Notes under the pieces: generated by a model
The model's database searches: none
What the model was told of the DNA's origin: nothing
The model's input: the letters and a program-made list of their open reading frames with translations, nothing else
NCBI GenBank assembly: GCA_021502835.1
Contig: JAKFGP010000021.1
Span: 18,913-82,912 of the forward strand
DNA from: Streptomyces thinghirensis
Lineage (GTDB): Bacteria > Actinomycetota > Actinomycetia > Streptomycetales > Streptomycetaceae
Length of the DNA: 64,000 bases
Direction: 5' to 3'
Part shown: positions 19,768 through 28,200 of the stretch, in pieces
Layout of the letters: each line of letters opens with the position of its first letter
How positions within the stretch are numbered: the stretch's first letter is position 1
Program-made: the position numbers and the translations under genes

Positions 19768-21188
19768 TCAGGACCGCGCCGTCAGGTTGCGCCGCAGACC
19801 GCCGGGGGCCCGTAGCGCCTTCTCGATGCTCTCGAGCGACCTGTTGCGTGTCTCGGGAACCTTGAACACCACGAAGACCACGCACAGCACGTTCATCGCG
19901 GCGTATATGAAGAACGTCCCCGACCGTCCGACGGCGTTGATCGTGCTCAGCGCGGTCACCGCGATCAGCAGGTCGAACCCCCAGACCGTGAGGGTGGCCA
20001 GACTCGTCGCGGGGCCGCGCACGCTCAGCGGGAGGATCTCCGGAGCGATGAGCCAGACGACCGACTGCATGCCGATCCCGTTGAAGAGGATGTAGGCGAA
20101 CAGCGCGGCGATCACGGTCCAGCGCTGGGCGGGGGGAGTCGTCCATCAGGAAGGCGGCTCCCAGTACCGTCATGGCCAGCCCGGACAGCGGTACGAAGCA
20201 GAGCATCGTGCGGCGCCGGCCGAGCGCGTCCACGGCGATCGCACCGGTGAGACCCGCGATGACGAGCATCGTGCCGATGCCGATGCCGGTGAGAAGCGCG
20301 ATCGAGTCGCCGAACCCGGCGTCCGAGAGCATCGTCGGGGGCGTAGTAGACGACCGCGTTGATCCCGGTCAGCTGGGAGAAGGCGGCCACGCCCAGGGCG
20401 ACGACCAGGGCCGGCCGGACCCAGGGGCCGGGTGAGCGCACGGCGGTCGGCGCGGGGAGAGGCGACGGAGACCTCGCGGATACTGCTGATCTCGGCCGCG
20501 ACATCCGCGTCACGCGGACGAAGGCGTCGCAGGACGGCCTTCGCCACGTCCTCGTGACCGTGCTCGACGAGCCACCGAGGGCTCTCCGGCAGTCTGAGCA
20601 TGCCGACCGCCAGCACCACCGCCGGGATGACGGCGAGCCCGAACATGATCCGCCACCCGCCGCTGCCGGCGAACAGCCAACCGCAGAGGTACGCGATCAA
20701 CTGGCCGATGGCCACCATCAGTTGGAACAAGACCATGAGGCGGCCGCGGATGGCCGCGGGAGCCAGCTCGGCTATGTAGACGGGAACCATGTTGGACGCT
20801 CCGCCCACGGCCAGGCCGAGTACGAAGCGAGCGGCGATCAGGGTCCCGGTCCCCGGCGCGAGGGCGGCTCCCAGCGCGCCCGCGCCGAAGACCGCCGCCA
20901 CCCAGAGGATCACCCGGCGTCGTCCGAAACGTCCGGCGAGACGGCCGGAGCACAGGGCCCCGACCATCGCACCGACCAGGATCACGCTGACCACGATCTC
21001 CTGGCCCCGGGAGGACAGCCCCAGGTCCTCGCGGAGATAGAGCAGGGCACCCGAGATGATGCCCGTGTCGTAGCCGAAGAGCAGGCCACCCAGAGCGGAC
21101 ACCGCCGCGACCGCGTAGACCTGGGCCGGCTGCCGGCCGGGCGACCCCTTGCCGGTGGTCGCGGGGTGGCCGCGAGGGTCTCAGGCAT
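19768..21188 (-). CDS. MFS sugar transporter (sugar porter family)
   Basis: Twelve-helix major facilitator of about 470 residues. ATG 21188 overlaps the stop of the dioxygenase gene by eight bases. Sugar-porter signatures are all present after frame correction: SALGGLLFGYDTGIISGALL, GRLAGRFGRRRVILWVAAVF, RFVLGLAVGGASNMVPVYIA, ELAPAAIRGRLMVLFQLMVA, PESPRWLVEHGHEDVAKAVL, AFSQLTGINAVVYYAPTMLS, and near the C-terminus PEILPLSVRGPATSLATLTV and VPETRNRSLESIEKAL. Relatives import hexoses, pentoses or inositol with protons. Paired with a phytanoyl-CoA-type dioxygenase and controlled, by position, by the divergent LacI regulator. Indels near 21110, 20460, 20345 and 20145. Confidence 0.85.
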
Positions 21189-22033
21189 CGCCCATGACCA
21201 GACCCTCGATGGTGTGCTTCTGCGTCACCGGCGTCAGCTCGTCCACGATCGGGCAGTCCAGGTGGCGCCGCACCCGGTCCGGCAGCGCCTCCCAGTAGGC
21301 CCGGGTGACCGCCGTGTCGTGCCGGTCGCCGTTCGTCGCCTCCGGCCCGTCGACGCCCAGGACCAGCACCGGCCTGGGCTTCGCGGAGTGATTGGTGGTG
21401 CCTCGATGAACGGTCAGGGCCGTGCGCGCAGAAATGTCACCGCGCTTCGGTACTTGCGCACCGCCCGCTCCGCGTAGCGGTCGTAGTGGGACCGGGGCGG
21501 GAACATGCCGTGCTCGAACTCCTCACTGTCGTCCCACTGGGTGCCGGGAGCGATCTCGAAGGGGCCCATGTCCTCCTCGGTGTCGACGGTGGTCACGTTG
21601 AAGGCCAGGGAGGTGAAGGCGCCGTTCGCGGCGGGTCTCCTCGGGCATGGGGAAGTCGCGGTGCCAGGGCTGGTTCACGGCGCCCTCCAGCGGGACGTCG
21701 AAGCCGAGCTCCACGATGCGGTAGTCCGGTCCGAGCGTCGCGGTGCACAGGGAACGCACCCAGGGATGGTCGACGAGGTCCACGAAGCCTCGGATCTGCT
21801 CGGGGTGGATCTCGACGTAGTAGCGGTTCGGCCCGCGGCCTACCGCGCCGCCGGGGCGGGAGCGGGCCCCCTCGAACGCCCTGTCGACGTCCTCGCCGAG
21901 CTGGTCGGCCCACTGCTGGAGTGAAGGCGCCCTTACGCGCGGTGATGCCGTCCGTGTACAGGGATTCCACGTCCCCGGACACGTCGAGGTCCAGGTCGAC
22001 GACGTCGATGCCGGGGAAAACAGGCACGTTCAT
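21181..22033 (-). CDS. Phytanoyl-CoA dioxygenase (PhyH)-family Fe(II)/2-oxoglutarate oxygenase
   Basis: ATG 22033 has a strong aaggaggcg ten bases upstream. Frame-corrected about 284 residues: MNVPVFPGIDVVDLDLDVSG, DGITARKGAFS, GRGPNRYYVEIHPEQIRGFV, LGPDYRIVELGFDVPLEGAV, NQPWHRDFPMPEETRRERRL (H-x-D iron ligands), FNVTTVDTEEDMGPFEIAPG, HYDRYAERAVRKYRKRGDIS, VHRGTTNHSAKPRPVLVLGV (distal His and 2-oxoglutarate Arg), and ELTPVTQKHTIEGLVMGDA. The substrate of such enzymes varies widely (sugars, lipids, antibiotic precursors). First gene of a two-gene operon with the sugar transporter. Three indels (21935, 21640, 21415). Confidence 0.8.
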
Positions 22034-22069
22034 GATGCGCCTCCTTGCGCTGTGCGGAGTGCGACCATG

Positions 22070-22096
22070 TTGCGACGTTGAATGCGACGTTGCAAT
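22070..22096. promoter_or_regulatory. Putative LacI-type operator (tandem half-sites)
   Basis: The decamer tgcgacgttg occurs twice (22071-22080 and 22083-22092), two bases apart, followed by caa. The second copy forms the near-palindrome tgcgacgttgca, close to the TTGCAACGTTGCAA-type sites bound by actinobacterial LacI regulators. It lies in the 107-base gap between the divergent dioxygenase (ATG 22033) and lacI-type (ATG 22141) genes, overlapping likely promoters of both. Confidence 0.6.
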
Positions 22097-22140
22097 AGGT
22101 AGCCCGAAGAATCTGGTGACCGTTACCGCGACGTGCGAGG

Positions 22141-23190
22141 ATGTCGGCTGTGAGTAGTCGTCTGAAGGATGTCGCCGCCCTGGCGGGGGTCTCCACCCGC
22201 ACCGTGTCCAACGTCGTGAGCGGCTCGGCTTCGGTGGCGGAGGAAACACGGGCCCGGGTCCAGGCCGCCCTGGACGAGCTGGGCTACCGGCCGAACGTGG
22301 CCGCCCGCAATCTGCGCGCAGGACGCACCGGCCTGATCGGCCTGGCCATCCCGGAACTCTACTCACCGTACTTCGGTGAACTCGCCAGCCTCATCGTCCA
22401 TGCCGCCCAGGACCGCTCCTGGACCGTCGTCATCGACCAGACGTTCGGGGACCCGGAGGCGGAGCAGCGGCTCCTGGACGGGGCCGGCGGCCGTCTGGTC
22501 GACGGCCTATCATCAGCCCCTGGGCCCTCGGACCGGAGGAACTGACCGACCGTTCCCGTGACGTGCCCGTCGTCCTCCTGGGCGAGCGGCAGCCGCACGG
22601 GCTCGCCGATCGTGTCGCCGTCGACAACGTACTGGCGGCCGACGAGGCCACGACCCACCTGCTCGAGTCGGGGCGCAGGCGCATCGCGGCGATCGGTCCG
22701 CAGCCGCATCTGCGCAACGAGACGGCCCGGCAGCGCCTGGAGGGGATACCGCAGGGCCATCGAGCGCGCCGGGCTGCGGCCCGACCCCGCCCTGGAGCAG
22801 CCCGTGACGACCCTGCACCGCAAGGACGGAGCGGAAGCGATGACCGCCCTGCTGGACGCGGCGGCCCGGACGGACGACGCGGACGCCCGGCCGGACGCGG
22901 TCTTCGCGTTCACCGACGAACTCGCCCTGGGCGCACTGCACATCGCTCACGCGCGTGGTCTGAGCGTCCCGGGGGAGCTGGCCGTCGTGGGCTTCGACGG
23001 CATCGAGGACGGGCAGTACGCCAACCCGCCGCTGACGACCGTGGTGCCGGACAAGCGACAGATCGCCGAGCGGGCCCTGCAGTGCCTCGCCGATCGCATA
23101 TACAGCCCGGCCTCCAATGTGGCGCCCCTCGACATCGTGATCCCGCACCACCTCGAAGTACGCGCGAGCAGCGGCCGCGGCACCGGCTGA
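22141..23190 (+). CDS. LacI-family transcriptional regulator
   Basis: ATG 22141 (a GTG at 22150 is possible). The N-terminal helix-turn-helix reads SSRLKDVAALAGVSTRTVSN with VVSGSASVAEETRARVQAAL and ELGYRPNVAARNLRAGRT (hinge). The periplasmic-binding-protein-like sensor follows: LIGLAIPELYSPYFGELASL, VVIDQTFGDPEAEQRLL, VPVVLLGERQPHGLADRVAV, DNVLAADEATTHLLESGRRR, DAVFAFTDELALGALHIAHA and LAVVGFDGIEDGQYANPPLT. Length about 345 residues is standard. Indels near 22507 and 22748. It probably senses a sugar and represses the divergent dioxygenase/transporter operon, and itself, through the 22070-22096 site. Confidence 0.88.
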
Positions 23191-23269
23191 AGACGCCGCC
23201 TCACACCGTCTCGGCCGCCCGGTCTTGCGGTCGGGCCCACCGCCGCGTGGCCGCCGCACCGCTGACGGC

Positions 23270-23818
23270 TCACTCGTTCCATGCCTTGCGCGCGAACGCG
23301 GCCGGCCCGGTCACCAGGGTGTTGGGGGGAACGTCCTTCGTGACGACGGCTCCGGCGCCGACCACGGCACCGCGTCCGATCGTGACGCCGGGGAGCACCG
23401 TCACCGCCGCGCCTAGCCATGCGTCGGTTTCGATGGTGATGGGCGACCGGGTGATGAATTCGCTTCGATCGGACGCCGAGAGAGGGTGGTCGGAGGAGAT
23501 GAGATTGGTCTTGGGACCGATCAGAACGCCGTTGCCCAGGTGGATGCCGCCCTGGTCCAGGAAGGTGCAGCCCTGATTGACGAAGACGTGTTCGCCGAAG
23601 TCGATCCCGAGCCCGTGGTCGGTGTAGAAGGGCGGGTACACGGTGACGGAGTCGGGGACCCGCTCGCCGACGATCTCGGACAACAGGCTTGCGCGGGAGG
23701 CCTTGTCGTCGAAGGGCAGGACGTTGAACCGTGATGTGAGCGTGGTGACGTACTCGATCCGCTCGGCCACCCGCGCGAACTCGGGCGTGCGAACGTAGAG
23801 ACGGTCTTGATCAGGCAT
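23270..23818 (-). CDS. Sugar O-acetyltransferase, left-handed beta-helix (maltose/galactoside acetyltransferase type)
   Basis: An intact 182-residue frame from ATG 23818. Begins MPDQDRLYVRTPEFARVAER; includes NVLPFDDKASRASLLSEIVG and a hexapeptide-repeat beta-helix: DFGEHVFVNQGCTFLDQGGI, HLGNGVLIGPKTNLISSDHP (catalytic His in this loop), ITIETDAWLGAAVTVLPGVT and IGRGAVVGAGAVVTKDVPPN, ending TGPAAFARKAWNE. The family transfers acetyl from acetyl-CoA to sugars such as maltose, galactosides or deoxysugars. The active form is a cytosolic trimer. It converges with the lacI-type gene. One of the few long genes here without a frameshift. Confidence 0.85.
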   Translation of the reverse strand: MPDQDRLYVRTPEFARVAERIEYVTTLTSRFNVLPFDDKASRASLLSEIVGERVPDSVTVYPPFYTDHGLGIDFGEHVFVNQGCTFLDQGGIHLGNGVLIGPKTNLISSDHPLSASDRSEFITRSPITIETDAWLGAAVTVLPGVTIGRGAVVGAGAVVTKDVPPNTLVTGPAAFARKAWNE

Positions 23819-24218
23819 GAGGATTCCTCACGATGGGGCGCTCGGGCCGTGGCCCGGCGGACGGTACCCGCCGAAGAGCGGCGGTCGGCCAACCGGAAGT
23901 CGACCGCAGTCATGAAAGCGACCGGAGCGCGCCGGAATCAAACAACGATCGGGCGGTCAGGATCAACGCCTGGTTGTCCGCGCAGGTGTCCTGCGCAGAT
24001 GTCCCGCTGGGCGTCCCGCCTGAGTGTCATGGCCGGCGGTGATGTCCAGACCCGCCCCGCTTCATGCGCGGATGAGGGGAGTCCCCTCGTTCGTGTGCGA
24101 AGTGCCGGTCTTTCCTACCGGAGTGGTCGAAGTTCCTGGAGAGTGAGTCAGCCGCCGGGGCCGGGCCCCGGCGAGCAACTCGCCGAAGACGTCTCATCAG
24201 GAAAGGCAGGGGTGCACC
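23819..24218. other. Intergenic, no gene recognised
   Basis: Four hundred bases between the divergent acetyltransferase and EF-hand genes. No frame gives a recognisable protein. The right end carries the aggaaaggcagggg Shine-Dalgarno of the EF-hand gene. Short GC-rich palindromes (for example ggccgggccccgg around 24160) are present but unremarkable. Confidence 0.4.
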
Positions 24219-24757
24219 ATGACGCCCACCACCGAGGCGACCGACCGTATCGAGCTGGTCTTCTCCCTCTTCGACGCCGACGGGAACGGATACCTGGAGC
24301 TCTCCGACTTCGACTTGATGAGCGATCGAGTCGTGGCCGCGGTACCGGATGCCCACGAGGCGACCGCGGACCGGCTCGCCGGTGCCTTCCGTCGCTACGG
24401 GGAAACGCTGCTGAACGAGTTGGACGCGAATGGTGACGGCCGGGTCAGCCCGGAGGAGTTCACCTCCGTCGTCCTCAATCCGCAACGGTTCGACGCCACC
24501 GTGGACGAGTTCGCGGAAGCGCTCGCCGCGATGGGCGATCCGGACGGAGACGGGTTCGTCGCCCGCCCCGAGTTCGTCTCGCTGATGATCGCGATCGGGT
24601 TCCAACGGCCCAACATCGAGACGCTCTTCCAGGCCTTCGGCCGGACGCGGAGGACCGCATCCGGGTGTCCACCTGGGCGGAAGGGATCAGGGACTACTAC
24701 CGCCCGGAGAAGTCCGGTATCCCTGGCGACCACCTGGTCCCGGCCGAGACCCGGTAA
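24219..24757 (+). CDS. EF-hand calcium-binding protein, calerythrin-like
   Basis: ATG 24219, eight bases after aggcagggg. About 180 residues with three good EF-hand loops: DADGNGYLELSD (residues about 21-32), DANGDGRVSPEE (about 69-80) and DPDGDGFVARPE (about 107-118), plus a degenerate fourth near RIRVSTWAEGI. Loop positions 1, 3, 5 and 12 carry the expected Asp/Asn/Glu ligands. This is the layout of actinobacterial calerythrin-like cytosolic calcium buffers or sensors, some linked to aerial growth. One indel at about 24645 shifts the last 40 residues; the corrected C-terminus is RDYYRPEKSGIPGDHLVPAE then TR. Confidence 0.85.
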
Positions 24758-24862
24758 CGCCGAGACATGCATGGGTGCCTCTTCGGCCGTCAGCCCCAGT
24801 CGCCGTTGATCCATGCCAGTAGGCGGGCGCGCTTCTTGCAGGAGCAGGTCGTGTAAGAGGTC

Positions 24863-25680
24863 CTAACAAAGGCGTTGGACGTGGCGGTGGGTGATCAGGC
24901 AGACAGCGAGGCCGAGGAATGCCTCGTGGATGTCGTCGCGCCGTTCCCAGCGAGTGCGCAGGCGGCGGAAGCCGTGCAGCCAGGCGATCGTGCGCTCGAC
25001 GACGTAGCGGAAGGTACCCAGGCCGGTGCCGTGGGGCTCGCCCCGTCTGGCGATCACGGGCCGGATGCCGCGCTGCCAGAGCAGGCGCCGGTAGATGTCG
25101 TGGTCGTAGCCACGGTCGGCCAGCAGAGCGTCCGGCCGCCGACGGGGCCTGCCGGTCCGGCCCGCGACGGGTGGGATCTTGTCGAGGAGGGGCAGCAACT
25201 GGGTGACATCGTTGCGGTTGCCGCCGGTCAGCGACACCGCGAGCGGGATGCCCTGGCCGTCGACGACGAGGTGGTGCTTGCTGCCCGGCCGTGCACGGTC
25301 GACCGGGCTCGGCCCGCTTTTGGGCCCCGCCGGGCAGCCCGCACGTGCGAGGAGTCGATCACCGCCCGCTCCCAGTCCAGCTGGTTCTTCGACCGCAGCT
25401 CGTTCAGCAGCAGCTGGTGGAGCTGGTCCCAGACGCCGGCCTCGTTCCAGGACGCAAGACGCCGCCAGCACGTCATCCCCGAGCCGAAGCCCAGCTCCTG
25501 GGGCAGGTACTCCCACTGGATACCGGTGTGCAGGACGAAAAGAATCCCGCACAGCGCCTGCCGGTCCGGCACCCGCGGCCGGCCCTCGGCCTTCTTCGGA
25601 CCCGGCTTCGGCAGCAACGGCTCGACCAGCGACCACAGTTCATCCGACACGATCCACGGCCGCGACTGACGATTCCCCAT
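24863..25680 (-). CDS. IS5-family transposase (two frames, likely -1 programmed frameshift)
   Basis: The first frame starts at ATG 25680: MGNRQSRPWIVSDELWSLVE, PLLPKPGPKKAEGRPRVPDR, GILFVLHTGIQWEYLPQELG, FGSGMTCWRRLASWNEAGVW, then RAVIDSSHVRAARRGPK (first catalytic Asp in VIDSS). The second frame continues SGPSPVDRARPGSKHHLVVD, GIPLAVSLTGGNRNDVTQLL, DALLADRGYDHDIYRRLLWQ (second Asp, ADRGYD), GIRPVIARRGEPHG, and GTFRYVVERTIAWLHGFRRL (catalytic Glu), ending ITHRHVQRLC. All DDE residues are present, so the element could be active if the frameshift works. Unlike the many indels elsewhere, the frame change here sits exactly on a slippery heptamer. Confidence 0.85.
25318..25324 (-). other. Slippery heptamer CCCAAAA for -1 ribosomal frameshifting
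   Basis: On the minus strand C CCA AAA lies just where the upstream transposase frame (..GGC CCA AAA GCG..) must shift back one base to enter the downstream frame (..CCC AAA AGC..). The X-XXY-YYZ pattern is canonical for -1 slippage, a known expression control in IS5/IS427-type elements. Confidence 0.65.
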
Positions 25681-25731
25681 ACCCAGACATACGAACAGAG
25701 AGGCCGACAGCCTCATGATCAGCAGCTTTTG

Positions 25732-26082
25732 TTAGAGCCAGTAAGTCGCCCCGGACGCGACGTGCGCTTCGAGTTCGCCCTGCAGGTCGTGTCCGTAGTC
25801 GCTGGGGCCGTACTCGCCGTCGCGGTAGCCGTCCAAGTCGTCTGCCCAGTCGAGGAGTCCGAAGTCGAGGTCTAGGCTCGCGAGGTACCGGGCGGGGTCG
25901 GCCGGCTCCACGGACGCGGGACGACCGTCCGCGCCGACGGCGGCCCCGTCCTCGAGGCAGCCGTCGGAGCGAACGGGCTGGCCCAGCCACCACCCGGCCA
26001 GGAACACGGCGTACAGAGTGGTGGCGGCGCCGAGACGGCGCAGGGTTATCCAGGCAGGCACCCGGGGAGTGTCCCACGACAC
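25732..26082 (-). CDS. Hypothetical membrane-anchored protein B (tandem paralogue)
   Basis: GTG 26082 begins VSWDTPRVPAWITLRRLGAA, TTLYAVFLAGWWLGQPV: a basic start then one transmembrane helix (about residues 17-33). The rest is an acidic domain (VEPADPARYLASLDLDFGLL, DWADDLDGYRDGEYGPSDYG, HDLQGELEAHVASGATYWL). The N-terminal 40 residues closely match those of the neighbouring gene (VTPRRLGAAAAIYGVFVSGW), so the two arose by duplication. The stop codon TAA uses bases 25732-25734, inside the right inverted repeat of the IS element, so insertion probably clipped or just touched the C-terminus. No known family. Confidence 0.5.
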   Translation of the reverse strand: MSWDTPRVPAWITLRRLGAATTLYAVFLAGWWLGQPVRSDGCLEDGAAVGADGRPASVEPADPARYLASLDLDFGLLDWADDLDGYRDGEYGPSDYGHDLQGELEAHVASGATYWL

Positions 26083-26128
26083 GAGGCCGTCGCCCGCGTC
26101 GGCGGACACACCGGGCCACGCCACCTCA

Positions 26129-26528
26129 TTACCACCAGTGGCCCTCGAACCACCCCTGAAGACGGGGCGTTCGCTCGTATCGTTGACGCAGGCGACGGCG
26201 TAGGAGCCCTGAGCGTCACGGACAGCGTGTCGTCGGCGACCCTGGGCAGGTCGTGGAACGGCTCCGGCGTCGGGTCGCGCGGGACGCGGGTCTCCGAGTC
26301 GTACTGTGGCGGGAACGCCGTCCGCGTCGGTGTGGGCGTGGGAGTTGGCCCGGTTTCGTACTCCTCGGTGATCCGGTCGAGGGCGGCCTGGTCGACGCGG
26401 CATTCGGGGGTCACAGGCTGCCCCAGGTACCAGCCCGAGACGAACACGCCGTAGATCGCGGCGGCGGCGCCGAGACGGCGGGGGGTGACCCAGCGGGGGT
26501 GTTCACCGGCGGCCCCGATCCAGGACAC
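26129..26528 (-). CDS. Hypothetical membrane-anchored protein A (tandem paralogue)
   Basis: GTG 26528: VSWIGAAGEHPRWVTPRRLG, AAAAIYGVFVSGWYLGQPVT (transmembrane helix about residues 21-37), then ALDRITEEYETGPTPTPTPT (Thr-Pro linker), YDSETRVPRDPTPEPFHDLP, RVADDTLSVRDAQGSYAVAC and VNDTSERPVFR. With one frame correction near 26150 it ends GWFEGHWW at TAA 26131-26129. Topology: short cytoplasmic N-terminus, one helix, extracytoplasmic Pro/Thr-rich stalk. In the sequence as given the frame runs on into protein B without a stop, which I attribute to an indel. Unknown function. Confidence 0.5.
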
Positions 26529-26693
26529 GGGCAGCCTCCCGCAGCGCCTCGAGGACGGCGCGGAGGCTGACCGGGCGTATGCCGGGAGGTGTTGTGCGCA
26601 TGCCGAAGGACCCTACCCGCATGCGGACCTCTCCCGGCCCGTCCCAACCCAACGCCGATGCGCGGCGCCACGAGTGCGGCAGTACGTGTGGAG

Positions 26694-27355
26694 TCAGGGC
26701 GCGCGCCACACGTTGTCGTAGGCATCCTGTTCGATCTGGCGTCGCTGACGTTCGGCCTCGAGCTCCATCAGCGCGTCGCTCACCACAGCGAGAATGAGCC
26801 CGACGTCGTCGGCCTGATCGGCCGTGGTCGTGCCGGTGCGTTCGGTGGGATCGGTGCGTTCGGTGGGTTGCGGCGGCGTCGCTTCCCCGATTCCGGAGTG
26901 CCCGCGAACGCGGCCAGAACGGAGTCGTCCAGTCCCTGATGAGGGTCTGTGGCTTCGTGGCGGGGCCGGACGGAGGGCTCCTGGGAGCGGTTGGGAGCGA
27001 AGTGGCGCAGGAACCGCGGCAGGAGACCACCGCGGGCGTCGCCTGCAGTCTGCGAGGCGAGGTCATCGGCGTAGGAACCGGCCAGCCCGCGGCCCCGCCG
27101 CCAGAGCCATTGCTCCACCGTCTCGTACGGCGGCTCCATGACGAGTTGGGCGGAGGCCTGCGCCGTGAGGGCGTCCGTGCCGTCGGGGTGATCGTCGAGG
27201 GGGACGATGCGGTCGCCGTCCAGGCGCAGGACGTGCGCGTCGCGGAGATCGACGAGTTCGGCGCCCGCGAGGACCAAGGAGACGTCGCCTTGCGCGATCG
27301 GTCGGCTGGACGGCACTTCCAGGGTGATGACGAACAGATCCCGAGCAGTGTTCAT
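26694..27355 (-). CDS. GPP34 (GOLPH3-like) phosphoprotein family protein
   Basis: ATG 27355: MNTARDLFVITLEVPSSRPI, AQGDVSLVLAGAELVDLRDA, HVLRLDGDRIVPLDDHPDGT, ALTAQASAQLVMEPPYETVE, QWLWRRGRGLAGSYADDLAS, then HFAPNRSQEPSVRPRHEATD, DDSVLAAFAGTPE and, after a frame change near 26790, LILAVVSDALMELEAERQRR with DAYDNVWRAP at the stop. This matches actinobacterial GPP34 proteins (about 215 residues, mostly helical; opening T-A-R-D-L, central Y-E-S-V-E-x-W-L-W-R-R-G, final I-E-x-A-x-x-N-I-W-R). Eukaryotic GOLPH3 binds phosphatidylinositol 4-phosphate; the bacterial function is unknown, though membrane association is often proposed. Confidence 0.75.
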
Positions 27356-27562
27356 GCTCGCCATTGTGCTGCTCGAACCGGGCGGCCGTGTCCCGCCACG
27401 ACTCACCGGTCAGCAGACACGTCGCCACGGCCACCACGGCCTGCCCAAGTGCTGACCGGACGTTATACGGCTGATCTGCGGGTACTCGCTTCGGCGTGCC
27501 GGGACCGCGGGCCGGTCGCCGGCGCCGGATGCGACGAATTCAGTAGAGAGGAAGGTTGTCAG

Positions 27563-28023
27563 ATGAGCACGGTCAAGGAAACGGTGGAAGTCGACGTTCC
27601 TGTGCACACCGCCTACAACCAGTGGACCCAGTTCGAGAAGTTCCCGCAGTTCATGGAGGGCGTGGAGGAAGTCAGGCAGGTCGATGAGCGCCGCAACCAC
27701 TGGACCACCAACGTCAGCGGAGTGAAGCGCGAGTTCGACACCGAGATCGTCGACCAGCTCCCCGACGAGCGCATCACGTGGCGCACGACCACGGGTGACA
27801 GCAAGCAGAAGGGCACGGTCCGCTTCCAGCGCCTGGACGACACGCACACTCGGGTCGAACTCGTCATGGAGGTCGAGCCCACCGGCGTCGCGGAGAAGAC
27901 CGGTGACATGCTCGGAGTGATCGACCGGCGGGTGAAGGGCGACATGCAGCGTTTCAAGGAGTACATCGAGGGCGCGGCGGCGAGTCCGGAGCCTGGCGCG
28001 GGCGCATCAGGCCGGGTGAGTGA
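27563..28023 (+). CDS. SRPBCC-family protein (cyclase/dehydrase type)
   Basis: ATG 27563, eight bases after gaggaagg. MSTVKETVEVDVPVHTAYNQ, WTQFEKFPQFMEGVEEVRQV, NHWTTNVSGVKREFDTEIVD, ERITWRTTTGDSKQKGTVRF, THTRVELVMEVEPTGVAEKT and VIDRRVKGDMQRFKEYIEG form a complete START-like domain of the subgroup often annotated as coenzyme Q-binding/cyclase. One indel near 27975 restores the typical ending GGESGAWRGRIRPGE with TGA 28021-28023; without it the frame runs on to 28177. Length then is 153 residues. Cytosolic. Members are frequently induced under osmotic or stationary stress. Confidence 0.8.
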
Positions 28024-28200
28024 CCCCTGTCCTGCCCCTGAAGCGCAGCGCTGCCGGCGTCGGCGACCGCATGGCGCCGCCGCGCCGGCGCCGGCCCGCC
28101 GTGACGGTCGCGGGCGCCGCCGTGACTGCGTCGCGGGCACAGTCGCCGACCCCGGCGCACAGCAGATGAGCCTCTGAGGGCGCGCCGCACAGTTACCGGC

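Larger units (their letters stand above)
24863..25735 (-). mobile_element. IS5-family insertion sequence, about 873 bp
   Basis: Bounded by short inverted repeats, ctaacaaa at 24863-24870 and tttgttag at 25728-25735 (one more base pair if a G/A mismatch is allowed). It carries a transposase read on the minus strand in two overlapping frames. The transposase stop codon (TAG, complement of 24863-24865) is part of the left repeat. A target duplication could not be identified. Size and layout fit the IS427-type subgroup of IS5. Confidence 0.8.

Noticed and set aside
24855..25745. Target-site duplication flanking the IS5-type element
   Set aside because: The bases outside the inverted repeats (ggtc and agcc) do not match; base errors prevent a firm statement.
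27480..27485. GGGTAC upstream of the SRPBCC gene as a sigma-B -10 element
   Set aside because: No GNNT -35 element at 14-16 bases spacing; only an imperfect GTTA is present.
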